A stretch of 64,000 nt of DNA from Simmondsia chinensis (lineage: Eukaryota; Streptophyta; Magnoliopsida; Caryophyllales; Simmondsiaceae): the NCBI GenBank assembly GCA_018398585.1, contig JAGTTD010000018.1, positions 4,719,501-4,783,500 of the forward strand, in the 5' to 3' direction. How positions within the stretch are numbered: the first letter of the stretch is position 1; the number at the start of each line of letters is the position of its first letter. The notes beneath the pieces are model-generated. The model made no database searches. It saw nothing but the letters and a program-made list of their open reading frames with translations, and was not told the DNA's origin. Below are positions 37,309 to 48,300 of the stretch, piece after piece. Position numbers and translations under genes: made by a program.

Positions 37309-37989
37309 CCTTGATTGACGTTGAAGTTGATCCTTGCTTTGATTTCCCCCACACTCCGACCACCTGCACTTTGGTGTTTGAGAACCCTTGGAACTTGCAG
37401 CGGCTTCGGGAAAGAGAGGATGAGAGGCGACGAGGCGAAAAAAGATCCCTAATTAAGGTATCCCCCTCTTTATTTATACCTGCGGCCTGACCTAGTGGTC
37501 ACATTGCAGGTGTGGGGCTGATCGATCGGCTGGCTGATTGGCCCTTTTCTCGATTGATCGGAAGTCCACTGTAAGATCAACCAACTGTGGACTGCTAACT
37601 AATTGATACTTTGTGTTGATTGGTCGTTTAGTACCCGAAACTCTACAAAATCTTTTTTTTTTTATCTAACTACAAAATCTATTTGAATTACCGAATTACA
37701 ATCCCATTGGACCTTCTTTTACACACGTAGTTGGGTTTATCAAGGTAGTCTTCAAATATGCCTCGATTACGCATGATTTCGTCACTTTGCAACATTTGTT
37801 GGCTCCGTTGCACTGCAAGCCTCAATGTATCTAGATGACCACAAAACACACATGTCAAAAAATAAAATGTCATAGGAATGAGAAATAAAATATGTAAATA
37901 TAAGGCATATCAGTACCTCTCTTAGAACTTTGTCAAACAGAGGTAAGGGTTTATCCCTAATTACCATTGCCAAAACGGGTGTTAGATTT

Positions 37990-38865
37990 ATTCTTAATTT
38001 TTGCGAATTTGTTCAAATTATTGTCTCGTTTTTTTTTCTATTTTAGTCTTATACTTTTGTCAAGTTTTATCTTTTTTTCTTATTTAAACACCCCTCGTAT
38101 TTTATTTGATTATAAAACTAGTCCCTTATCTTTTTACTCTTTACTTTGTGTTGTTCGCTGTACAGATTCTTTTTACAGTTTATATGTATCAAGAGTTGGC
38201 ATTAATACCAAATATGTATAACTATTTATTAAAATATTGATCAAAATCACCCTTGTATAATTGACGATGCTTTAAATATCTAAAATATAAATTTGAAAGT
38301 ATTAAAGAAAATCAGATAATTCCTATTACAATGCCGAATGACCTATTCCCACTGACCTTCGGTCACCACCAGCATCACTATAGTAGATCTCTCCTGCTTT
38401 CTATTCGCTTTTTTGAATACTTAATATATTTTTTTAATCCTAAAATATTTAGTAAGTATTTAAAATATTTTTAACTATTTTTAATATTTAAATATTATTA
38501 TATATTTTTAACTATTGAAGAGATGGCTGGCCAAAGAAGAGATAGCTGAAGACGATTAGACAAGACCGAGATGGCCTTAGTAGAGCCCAATGGAGGGCTA
38601 CCATAGGAGTAGCAGATGTAGCAGAGTAGAGTAGGGTAATCCAGCTCTTTGTGCATTCTCTAGTGTCCTAGGCCGGTAGGGCAGTCAAGATTCCGCGCTT
38701 AAGTGCGATCTGAGCCCCGAGCTGTCCATTAGCTGTTCATTAGCTGTGCATTGGCTTATTTGCGATTTGCTATGTCTTTGCCTTCATTTGCCTAGCTTTG
38801 GCCTACATACATGCTTATTTGCTCTCATGCTACCAGGGTACCAAGCTTCTTTGCTGCTGACGCTC
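37990..38865. other. Gene-free AT-rich spacer
   Basis: Nothing convincing is visible, apart from a GC-richer stretch at about 38520-38860 of unknown origin that leads into the SINE tail. Confidence 0.4.
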
Positions 38866-38871
38866 TTTTCA

Positions 38872-38998
38872 GGTTGGGGGCCCTAGGAAACAGCCTCTCT
38901 TCTGGGCAGCCCCTAGAAGGGGGAAGGCTGCGTACATCTACCCCCCCAGACCCTGCCTATGTGGGAGCCCTTCAGGCATTAGGTTGTTGTTGTTGTTG
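38872..38998 (+). mobile_element. Au-like SINE tail with TTG run
   Basis: CAGGTTGGGGGCCCTAGG, GGCTGCGTACATCTAC, CAGACCCTGCC, GTGGGAGCCC and a terminal TTG repeat. This is the best preserved tail in the window and matches 18976-19090. The head upstream is not 5S-like. Confidence 0.7.
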
Positions 38999-39447
38999 TA
39001 TTGAATTTTTATACATATTTTTTATATTTATATTTAGAATTTTTTAAATATATAAATATTATAATAATATTTAAAATATTTTGTATATATTTCAAATATT
39101 TTATGATTTTTTAAAATATGTTTCTAATATTAAATATCTTAAAAATACTTAAAATATTTTATTAAACATTTAAATGATTTTTTAAATGTATAAAATATAT
39201 TTTTATAATATCCAAATTTCTCAAACAATAAATAGGTTAAAAAAAATTTTATCCCTTCCCTTGTTATGATGTTGCACTAGGGGGAGGGGAGTGCAATGAT
39301 TTTAATCCCATTTGGGGGTCAACTTTTTCATGGGTTAAATATTAATAGTAAACCAAACAAGGTTAAAAAAAATACAATGGTTACCCCTGTAACTATTAAA
39401 CCCTGCTAACCTCATACCAAACATGCCATTAGTGCTCAAAAAAAGAA

Positions 39448-39650
39448 GGGAAATCACCCCCTTTAGACCCCTTTAACCTTAAATAAATCTTTTTGGACAA
39501 AAATGCCCTCCCACCTCACCCCGCCCCCCCCAACCCGTCCTCTCTCTCTCCCATTCTCTCTTCTCATTTAATGCTCAATCGTTTACTTTACCACATCCCC
39601 CCTCCATTTTCTCTCTCCTCATTTAATGCAAAAGTACATATTTTTACTTT
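39448..39650. repeat. Left terminal inverted repeat of the MULE
   Basis: Shares with the right end, in inverse, GGGAAATCACC, CTTTAGACC, TTTTTGGACAAAAATGCCC, the pyrimidine-rich TCCTCTCTCTCTC and CATTTAATGC. The identity is imperfect, with small insertions. Confidence 0.85.
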
Positions 39651-42390
39651 ATGTCTTGTAACTTGCTTCTCACTCTCTCCCTCCCTTCTCACTTCCCGCC
39701 CATTTTACCCCATTTTACTCACCTCTTATTCACCCTTCTTTGTTATTTTTCTCTCAATCTGAATTCCCCAAGCTCCATTTTTTTCATCCTCCGTGTGTCG
39801 TTCTGCTACATTGGGCCCTTGGAAGAAGAAGAAGAAGCACTGGTAAGATCGCGTTTGAAGATTCGTGGCATTGCTGTAGGTTCAAGGTTGAGTCGTTACA
39901 CACATTTCACGGTTGTCAAATTAGATATTGAAGGTAAAATGATCATTTGTTGGCATTGTTGTTAATGTATCCTTGTCGTATGAGGTCGGTGTGTTACAAG
40001 TCATTTATGGTTTGTGATTGGTTTAAATGAGGTATTATAACTTTCTTTTGGTGTGTTTGAGCTCATTAGTGGTGTATGATTAATCATACACCGTGTATGA
40101 TTAGTTTAAATGGTGTATTCTCATGTTGTATTGGGGTTTTTCAAGTAGTTAATGGTGTATGATCAATCATACACCATGTATGATAGGTTTAAATGGTGTG
40201 AAATCAACTTGTTTAGGCGTGTTTCAAGTAATTAGGGGTGTATGATCAATCATACACCGTGTATGATAGGTTTTAATGGTGTGAAATCAACTTGTGTTAG
40301 TGTGTTTGAAGTCATTAGTGGTGTATGATTAATCATACACCACGCATGGTTGCTTTTAATGATGTAAAACGAACTTATCTAGGTGTGTATCAAGTAAACA
40401 TTGGTGTATGATCAATCATACACCGTGTATGGTTGCTTTTAATGATGTAAAACGAACTTATCTAGGTGTGTATCAAGTAAACATTGGTGTATGATCAATC
40501 ATACACCGTGTATGGTTGCTTTTAATGATGTAAAATGAACTTATCTAGGTGTGTATCAAGTAAACATTGGTGTATGATCAATCCTACACCGTGTATGGTT
40601 GGTTTTAGGGGTGTGAACATAACTTATTTAGGCGTATTTCAAGTAATTAGTGGTGTAGGATCAATCATACACCGTGTATGCTAGGTTTTAATGGTGTGAA
40701 ATCAACTTGTTTAGGTGTGTTTCAAGTAATTAGGGGTGTATGATCAATCATACACAGTGTATGATAAGTTTTAATGGTGTGAAATCAACTTATTTAGGTG
40801 TGTTTCAAGTAATTAGTGGTGTATGATCAATCATACACAGTGTATGATAGGTTTTAATGGTGTGAAATCAACTTGTTTAGGTGTGTTTCAAGTAATTAGT
40901 GGTGTATGATTAATCATACACATTGTATGATAGGTTTTAATGGTGTAAATCGACTTATGTTATTGTGATTTAAGTAAGCAAGTGGTGTATTATTAGTCAT
41001 ATACCGTGTATGATTGGTTTTTATGGTGTAAAAACTTGCGTTAGTGTGTTTTAAGTAAAGAGTGGTGTATGATTAGTCATACACCTTATATGATAGGTTT
41101 TAATGGTATGAAATCAGCTTATTTAGGTATGTTTCATGTAAATAGTGGTGTATGATCAATCATACGCCGTGTATGATGGGTTTTAATGTTGTGAAATCAA
41201 CTTGTGTTAGTGTGTTTCAAGTCATTAGTGGTGTATGATTAATCATTCACAGTGTATGATAGGTTTTAATGGTGTGAAATCAACTTGTTTAGGTGTGTTT
41301 CAAGTAATTAGTGGTGCATGATCAATCATACACCGTGTATGATATGGTTTAATGGTGTGAAACCAACTTTTGTAGATGTTTTTTAAGTAATTAGTGGTGT
41401 ATGATCAATCATACACCGTATATGATTGGTTTTATTGGTGTGAAATCAATTTGTTTATGCGTGTTTCAAGTAATTAGGGGTTTGTGATCAATCATACACC
41501 GTGTATGATATGTTTTAGTGGTGTGAAATTAACTTGTTTAGGTGTGTTTCAAGTAATTAGTGGTGTATGATCAATCATACACTGTGTATGATTGGTTTTA
41601 ACTGTGTAAAACCAACTTGTGCAGATATTTTTTATGTAATTAGTGGTGTATGATCAATCATACACCGTGTATGAGTGATTTTATTGGTGTGTTTGCAACT
41701 TGTTTAGGCGTTTTTCAAGTAAGTAGGGGTGTATGATCATCATACACCGTGTATGATAGGTTTTAATGGTGTGAAATCAACTTGTTTAGGTGCGTGTCAA
41801 GTAATTAGTGGTGTATGATCAATCATAAACCGTGTATGGGTGGTTTTAACGGTGTATGATAGCTTTAAAAGGTTTGTGATGAACCTATTTTGGTGTCTTT
41901 CAAGTATAGAATGCGGCATATTAAACCATACACTGTGTATGATAGCTTCAAAAGGTGTATAATGAACTTGTTTTGGTGTCTTTCAAGTACAGAATGGGGT
42001 ATGGTTTACCATACACCGTGTATGATAGCTTGAATGGTCTATGATGAACCTGTTTTGGTGTCTTTCTTGTATAGAATGTCGTATCCTTAACCATACACCG
42101 TGTATGATAGCTTTGAAAGGTGTGTGATGAACTTGTTTATAACTGTAACGCAAATCATACACCATGTATTCTTTCTTAAAGTGGTGTAATACCATGCTGT
42201 GTTGGTGTGTAATACCACGTTGTAGCTGACATGTAATACCATGCTTTGTTGGTGTGTTACAAGTTTTTAGCTTTGTGTTAAGTCATGTAGTTAGTGTGTT
42301 ACAGGTTTTGTAGCTTTACATATACACAGTCTATGTTAGTGTGTTTCATGTCATTATTGCTTTGATATCATGTTGTTTTCTTGTCCACAG
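39651..42390 (+). promoter_or_regulatory. Probable 5' leader and first intron of the transposase gene
   Basis: A donor (CACTG followed by GTAAGATC) at 39843 and an acceptor (TTGTCCACAG) ending at 42390, three bases before the ATG, define a 2.5 kb intron that contains the whole left palindrome array. The transcript would start in or just inside the TIR. Inferred from splice signals only. Confidence 0.5.
40062..42180 (+). repeat. Left array: about 25 units of ~83 bp with a central near-palindrome
   Basis: Each unit carries GTGTATGATCAATCATACAC or a close variant, followed by CGTGTATGATAGGTTTTAAT, GGTGTGAAATCAACTTG and TTTCAAGTAATTAGTG. Spacing is mostly 82-83 bp. Units at 40403-40570 are almost identical (recent local duplication). 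The last three units drift to a different spacer. Confidence 0.93.
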
Positions 42391-42392
42391 TA

Positions 42393-45069
42393 ATGGGTGA
42401 TGTTGTTGCATGCGTTATGTACGGTGGCCACTTTAAGGAGAGGGCATAGTACGTTGGTGGAAAATTGGGTTATTTTTTAGTGGATGAGAAAACTAACTTC
42501 GCTGGTTTGCAAAGGACTGTGGCGGAGGTGATTGGTGCTCAGTTGGATGCGGGTTCAAGGATGCATTTTCAATTTTTCAACGTCGTTCCGGCTGCGCCCT
42601 TGTACGATGTCGTTGATGATAGGTCAATTATGCTTTGGAAGACACTAGCCAAAGAAGATAGGGTGAAGCATCCTTTGATCGTAACTGTAGAGTTATCCGG
42701 TGAGAGGAATCCTTGCTTTGATGGGCAGCAGACTCCCATTCAAACAATTCCCGATGGTGACGAGAACAGTGGCTGTTCACACCCTGAGGTTCCCGAAACT
42801 TCTGGTGGATGTATGGATGTGGGGATGGAAGAAGCAGCCCGCATAGATGCATCTAAAATTGATTTGAACATGCCTGCTGTGACTGTTGCGGCAACAGCAA
42901 CAGGTGGAGATTGGGAAAATTTCAATCAAAGTGCATGGGACAATTTGGACAATATCAATTTATCCTAGGTGCGAACGACTGTACCTGATGCATCACCTCC
43001 AGAGGGGCACACTTACGAGCATCGTAATATTTCTCTTGAAGACCCTCTGATTGTCGAACCTGCAGTGGAACGGAATGCGGAACCCAGCGGTCAACCGAAT
43101 GCCCACCCCGACGTCCAAGCTGCTGGTGATCCTCGTTATGATGATGATGCTGGCTCCGGTGATGAGAGGAGCCGAATTGACGGGGTATATGGGCAGGGTA
43201 GGATGGTTGATGTAATCGAGGTGCATCAAGTATTTAAATCGAAGAAGGATTTGTTGACTAACATGGGAGTAATTGCCATGAGGAAAAAATTTGAATTCAA
43301 GAGCTTCAAGTCTAACAAATCCTTAACGGTTATTCGTTGTGTGCAAGAGGGTTTCACATGGAGGGTTCGGGCTACGTGTCTAGCAGATGGTGGGTATTGG
43401 ATGGTTACAAAAGTTGAAAATAATCATACCCACCCTACCGATCTCACCACTGTTAGACACAGGCAGGCAACCAGTTGGGTCGTCGGGGAGTATGTCCGCA
43501 AGAAACTTGTCAACCTTGGAAGAGTGTTCAAGCCACGGGATGTATAGATGACATCCGCAGTTGCTACGGTGTCGATATCAGCTACAGTGTTGCATGGAGG
43601 GTGAGAGAGTTTGCATACGATAGTGTTAGATTGGGTACTGCCGAAGAGTCATATGCATTCTTGCCTGCTTATCTGCAAGTCCTCCAACAGACTAACCCCG
43701 GTACCGCATTTTATTTACGGACAGATGATGAGAGCAGGTTTCAGTACCTCTTTATTGCGTTTGATGCTTTACTGAAAGGGTACCGGTTTTGTCGGCCTGT
43801 TGTGAGCATTGACGCAACACATCTGAAGGGAAAATACAGGGAGTGTTCTGTTCATGGCCGTTTGCCACGATGCCAACCATCAAATTTTCCCGATTGCTGT
43901 TGGTATCGATGATTCAGAGAATGATGTATGGTGGCATTGGTTCCTCAGTAGATTGAAGGAAGTCATTGGGGAGCCTATTGGCCATGTCATTGTATCTGAT
44001 AGACACCGGAGCATCCAACGCGCGGTGGAAGAAGGTTTCCCCAACACATTTCAAGGGCTGTGCATGTACCACTTGCTGAACAACTTGAAGGCCAAATTCA
44101 AGAGCAAATCGAAGCAGTTGAATTAGTACTACTACAAAGCAGCTAAAGCATACAACATTCAAGAGTTCCATAGTTTGTTTTTTAGTTTATGTTATGCTGT
44201 ACCCGGGGCTAAAGATTACTTGGAAGATATGGGACTGGACAAGTGGACTCGTTTCCACTCCCCTTGTCGTCGGTACAACATAATGATGACAAATATTTCG
44301 GAATCCATGAATGCTGTATTGGTCAAGGTGCATGACTATCCAATTACTGTCCTCGTTGATGAGTTTAGGCTACTGTTGCAGAAGTAGTTTCATGACAGAA
44401 GAGCCAAGGCTGAAGCTTACACCAGTACAATGTTCCCCGACGTCGAAAAGAAATTACAAGACAGATTGAAATTATCAAGAATGATGACAGTAAGCTCTGT
44501 ATAATTTATGATACGTGCATGTTTTGTTAGTTTTTTGTTTAATTTATTTTTTATTTTTTTATTGTTTTTGCGCCTTGCAGATTTTGCGAGTTGATGATCA
44601 TACTTTCGACGTCATCGATGGGGAGAAGAATTTCTGCCTAGATATGTCGCAGAAGACATGTACCTGCCGCAGGTTTCAGCTTGAGCAGCTTCCTTGTGAG
44701 CATGCGTTAGCCATCGTACGGCACAGTCCTTATGGTTTGTACAACTTATGCTCGCCGTACTACAGTAGAGAAAAATGGTATGAATCGTACAGAGCTGTCG
44801 TCTACCCAATGCCCCACATAAGTGACTGGCGTATCCCGCATGATATGTTTGACATGAATCTTCTTCCACCTGACGTGCGAACCTCTTCTAGGAGGAGGCG
44901 GAAGAGGACGATTCCGTCTGTTGGTGGGGAGTGTGTTTATCAAAGGTGCAGTCGGTGCAAGGAACACGGGCATAACCGATCCACGTGCAAGAATCCAATT
45001 GCTCTGCGTCCTAGTGCCGAAGACACTTCATCAAACTCCCGCGGTCCTTCTTCTCAAGTCCCTCCTTGA
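42393..45069 (+). pseudogene. mudrA: mudrA-type MULE transposase, interrupted
   Basis: About 840 codons. N-terminal MULE domain (YFLVDEKTNFAGLQRTVAEV); MuDR DNA-binding domain near 43200-43460 (KKFEFKSFKSNKSLTVIRC); DDE transposase core with SIDATHLKG (Asp codon 43811), VSDRHRSI, CMYHLLNNL and SESMNAVL (Glu codon 44301); SWIM zinc finger CTCRRFQLEQLPCEHA near 44660; zinc knuckle CSRCKEHGHNRSTC near 44950. The catalytic residues are present. One intron, 44490-44580. In-frame TAG codons at 42447, 42966, 44124 and 44385, plus frameshifts near 43540 and 43850, break it. The enzyme cuts and joins the TIRs; this copy is probably dead unless read through. Confidence 0.92.
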
Positions 45070-45302
45070 ATGGTGTGACGTGTTGATGTATTTTCATTCT
45101 TTATTTATTTACATTCTTTATTTATTTTATTTTTTACAATGCAATTATTAATAACAGTTTTGTAGTATCCATACCGCATTGACTGGTGTGACATGTCGAT
45201 GTATTTTCAAATTATGTAATGAAATTTGTGAATGAAGTGTTTTGAAGTTGGTCCCAAATGTGTGTTATAAATGTTTTGATATAATGGGTTAGTGTATTGG
45301 GT

Positions 45303-45318
45303 TGTGTGTCGACACACA
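45303..45318. repeat. 16-bp perfect palindrome at an array edge
   Basis: TGTGTGTCGACACACA, repeated exactly at 47466-47481, with a shorter form (TGTCGACA core) at 53004-53011. Each copy sits at the edge of a palindrome array. Confidence 0.7.
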
Positions 45319-45354
45319 TAGCCCTGTGTGGAACCCTTGCTGAGTAGGATATAC

Positions 45355-46250
45355 TGTGTTTGAAACGAATAGCTGTGTAAGATGAGTCATACACTGTGTA
45401 TGATAAGTTATAAATGTGTCAAATGAACTTATATAGGTGTGTTTCAAGAAATTGGTGCTGTAAGACTTATCATACACAGTGTATGATGAGCTGTATGGGT
45501 GTAAAATCAAGTTTTGCATGTTTGTTTCTAGTTTTGCTATTATAATGGTGAAAAATCAACTTTTATAAGTGTTTTTCAAGTAATTATTGGTGTATGATGG
45601 GTTATATTGGTGTAAAATCAAGTTATAATGGTGTGTTTGAAACGAATAGCTGTGTAAGATGAGTCATACACTGTGTATGATAAGTTATAAATGTGTCAAA
45701 TGAACTTATATAGGTGTGTTTCAAGAAATTAGTGCTGTAAGACTTATCATACACGGTGTATGATGAGCTGTATGGGTGTAAAATCAAGTTTTGCATGTTT
45801 GTTTCTAGTTTTTCTATTATAATGGTGAAAAATCAGCTTTTATAAGTGTTTTTTAAGTAATTATTGGTGCATGATGGGTTATATTGATGTAAAATCAAGT
45901 TATATTGGTGTGTTTGAAACGAATAGATGTGTAAGATGAGTCATACACTTTATATGATAAGTTATAAATGTGTCAAATGAACTTATATAGGTGTGTTTCA
46001 AGAAATTAGGGCTGTATGACTTATCATACACGGTGTATGATAGGTTGTATGGGTGTAAAATCAAGTTTTGCATGTTTGTTTCTAGTTTTGCTGGTATAAT
46101 GGTGAAAAATCAGCTTTTATAAGTGTTTTTCGAGTAATTATTGGTGTGTGATGGGTTATATTGGTGTAAAATCAAGTTATATTGGTGTGTTTCAAGTAAT
46201 TAGTGCTGTATAACTTATCATACACTGTGTATGATACGTTTTAATAATCA
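45355..46250 (+). repeat. Internal array, higher-order units of ~270 bp
   Basis: Three near-copies of a long unit combine a GTAAGATGAGTCATACACTG site, a GTAAGACTTATCATACACGG-type site and a palindrome-free spacer (GTGAAAAATCAGCTTTTATA). It is related to the left array but evolved separately. Confidence 0.75.
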
Positions 46251-46319
46251 TGAAATAGGGAGGTTGTGTATTATGAATGAAATTGTTTTAAATGGAGGAG
46301 GCTGACCATGTTGGGGTAG

Positions 46320-46610
46320 TTGGGGGTTGTACATTGAATGTTCAGGGGTCATAATGGACTACCAAGCAAGACATTTAATAACCTCAACTACCACCTACTT
46401 TGTACCTTGTATGTCTTTGCCTATAAATGGAGTAGTTGGACAGGAAGCCAAGCATACACGGTTCCCCAATTTCGTGCTATATCTAACCGTTCAAATTGCT
46501 AATGTAAGTGGTTCTAGCAGTGGCGGTGATGGGCCAGTGACAGCCGAGCCGCAGGGAGAGGTGGCACTTCTGCAGGTAATGTTTCATCAACAGTGTTTCA
46601 AGTAATTAGT
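46320..46610 (+). promoter_or_regulatory. Possible internal promoter and leader exon
   Basis: TATAAATG at 46422-46429 stands before an open stretch with serine-glycine codons (SGSSSGGDGPVTAEP) that ends at CTGCAG followed by GTAATG, a possible donor. It could drive a transcript through the FDM-like fragment. Weak evidence. Confidence 0.3.
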
Positions 46611-46823
46611 GGTGTATGATCAATCACACATGGTGTATGGTATATGATGAGTCGTAATGGTGCGAAGTGCATCCGCATGAAAATAATCATATTTACACTT
46701 AACTATCTATATTCCATACTTTGTTGAATTTTTCATTTCAATTCCCAAATTATACCTGTACCGTGTTAGATTTTAGTCGTTCTTTGCTTCTAAATCTTTG
46801 AGTTTTGCTATGTCTTCTTTCAG

Positions 46824-47100
46824 AACGAGATGACAACTTTAGGGCAAAAGAGGAACGACGAGAACATGTTGAAGTTGGCTGACGAGCAGAAGGTCATTAT
46901 GCTTCAATGCTCAACTCATTCATATTTCTCTTAGATTACGTTTTCACATTTTTCTCAATTTCGGTTGTGATTAACAGAGGGAAAAAGAGGCGCTTCAGAA
47001 AAGATAATCACCTTCGAGAAAGAGCTCGATCGCAAACAAGCATTAGAGTTGGAAATTCAGAGATTGAGAGGCACTGTACAAGTCATGGAACACTTGGGCC
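46824..47100 (+). pseudogene. Captured fragment of an FDM/IDN2-family gene
   Basis: Exon a (46824-46892) reads RNDENMLKLADEQK and stops at a donor. After an 85-bp intron, exon b (from 46978) reads REKEALQK and, after a one-base loss near 47000, ELDRKQALELEIQRLRGTVQ then VMEHLG. Order and spacing match the coiled coil between the XS and XH domains of plant FDM/IDN2 proteins, which act in RNA-directed DNA methylation. The exon junction is kept, so genomic DNA was captured, not cDNA. XS and XH domains are absent. It lies between the two MULE genes. Confidence 0.8.
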
Positions 47101-47189
47101 GGTGAAATATGTCCAGTTAGTCCTTCAAATTGTCTGCAGGGTAATTTAAATTATGTCTAACGTGAAGAAATGTACAAAGGATTTCCTGC

Positions 47190-48300
47190 AACTGTTCACG
47201 ATTCACGGTGTATGATAGTATAAAATGGTGTGAAATCAACTTCTTTTAATGTGTTTCAAGTACTTAGTGGTGTATAATCAATCATACACGGTATATGATG
47301 AGTTTTAATGGGTAAAAACAACTTTTGCATGTATTTTTAAGTTTGCTGGTAATTATTGGTGTGTGATGAGTCATACACAGTGTATGATGAGTTATATAGG
47401 TGTAAAATCAACATATATAGGTGTGGTTGACGTAAATATTGGGATTTATCCCTGTTCTGTATGAATGTGTGTCGACACACACCTCTACATTACTTTGTTC
47501 ACAAAAAAAAAAAAAAAGAATATACAACAACATGGAAATATACAATATTACATACACATCACAACCTTTATACAATTTTCAGTATAATGAATACAATGTC
47601 AATCCTATGGTAGACGCGCATGTTGCCCTCTGGTCGAAATGCTCTAGCCACTGATGTTTTTTCTCTAGAATGTAGTGCAGAACTACATCCATTTTCTGCA
47701 ATTCACCACTAATTAGTTGAAACACCCTAACACAAGTTGTTCTTAGGCAAGTAAAACCTATCATACATGATGTATGGTTAACAATACATCACTAATCACT
47801 TCAAAAATATATAAACAAATTGAATTTACACAATTAAACCCTATCATACATGATGTATGACTAATCATACACCGCTCTTTACTTAAAACACACTAACACG
47901 AGTTGGTTTTACACCTTTAAAACCAATCATATACGGTGTATGACTAATGATACACCACTTGCTAACTTAACACACAACAACATAAGTCGATTTACACCAT
48001 TAAAACATATCATACACGGTGTATAATTGATCATACACCACTTATTACTTGAAACACACCCATATAAGTTGATTTCACACCCTTAAAACCAATCATACAT
48101 GGTGTATGACTAATAATATACCACTTGTGTTTGATACACACAATAACATAAGTCGATTTACACCATTAAAATATATCATACACGGTGTATGATTGATCAT
48201 ACACCACTTATTACTTGAAACACACCTATACAAGTTGATTTCTCACCCTTAAAACCTACCATACATGGTATATTATTCATCAAACACCACTAATTAGTTG
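47190..48300. repeat. Internal palindrome repeats, both orientations
   Basis: Plus-oriented units at about 47190-47430 and inverse units at about 47765-48300, for example ATCATACACGGTGTATGATTG. The inverse block lies in an intron of the DUF1985-type gene. The orientation switch is at about 47430-47760. Confidence 0.75.

Larger units (their letters stand above)
30318..37912. mobile_element. Gypsy element with LTRs in opposite orientation
   Basis: Both outer ends are the same LTR terminus: TGATATGCCTTA at the left, and its inverse (AAGGCATATCA) at the right. GTACC flanks both sides (30313-30317 and 37913-37917), so this entered as one unit. The internal part is antisense gag of the Athila/Tat type next to a tRNA-Asp-like primer site. 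Pol is absent. It is later invaded by a hAT element (33185-34039) and a non-autonomous Gypsy element (35402-37308). Confidence 0.85.
34427..37912 (-). repeat. LTR B of the Gypsy element, minus orientation, with insert
   Basis: The LTR proper is 34427-35401 plus 37314-37912, about 1.57 kb, bounded by TGATAT and ATATCA in its own orientation. A 25-30 bp duplication (TCGGTTCTTGTTTGGTGCGA twice near 34560-34625) is private to this copy. Confidence 0.85.

Noticed and set aside
39493..39965. Open frames at the left end of the MULE read as genes
   Set aside because: They are pyrimidine-rich TIR and leader sequence with low-complexity translations and alternatives in all frames.
40062..42180. Regular palindromic repeats that look like a CRISPR array
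   Set aside because: Units are full-length near-copies including the spacers, there is no unique spacer content and no cas gene, and the setting is a plant MULE.
42628..42925. Minus-strand frames over the transposase
   Set aside because: Shadows of the plus-strand MULE gene.
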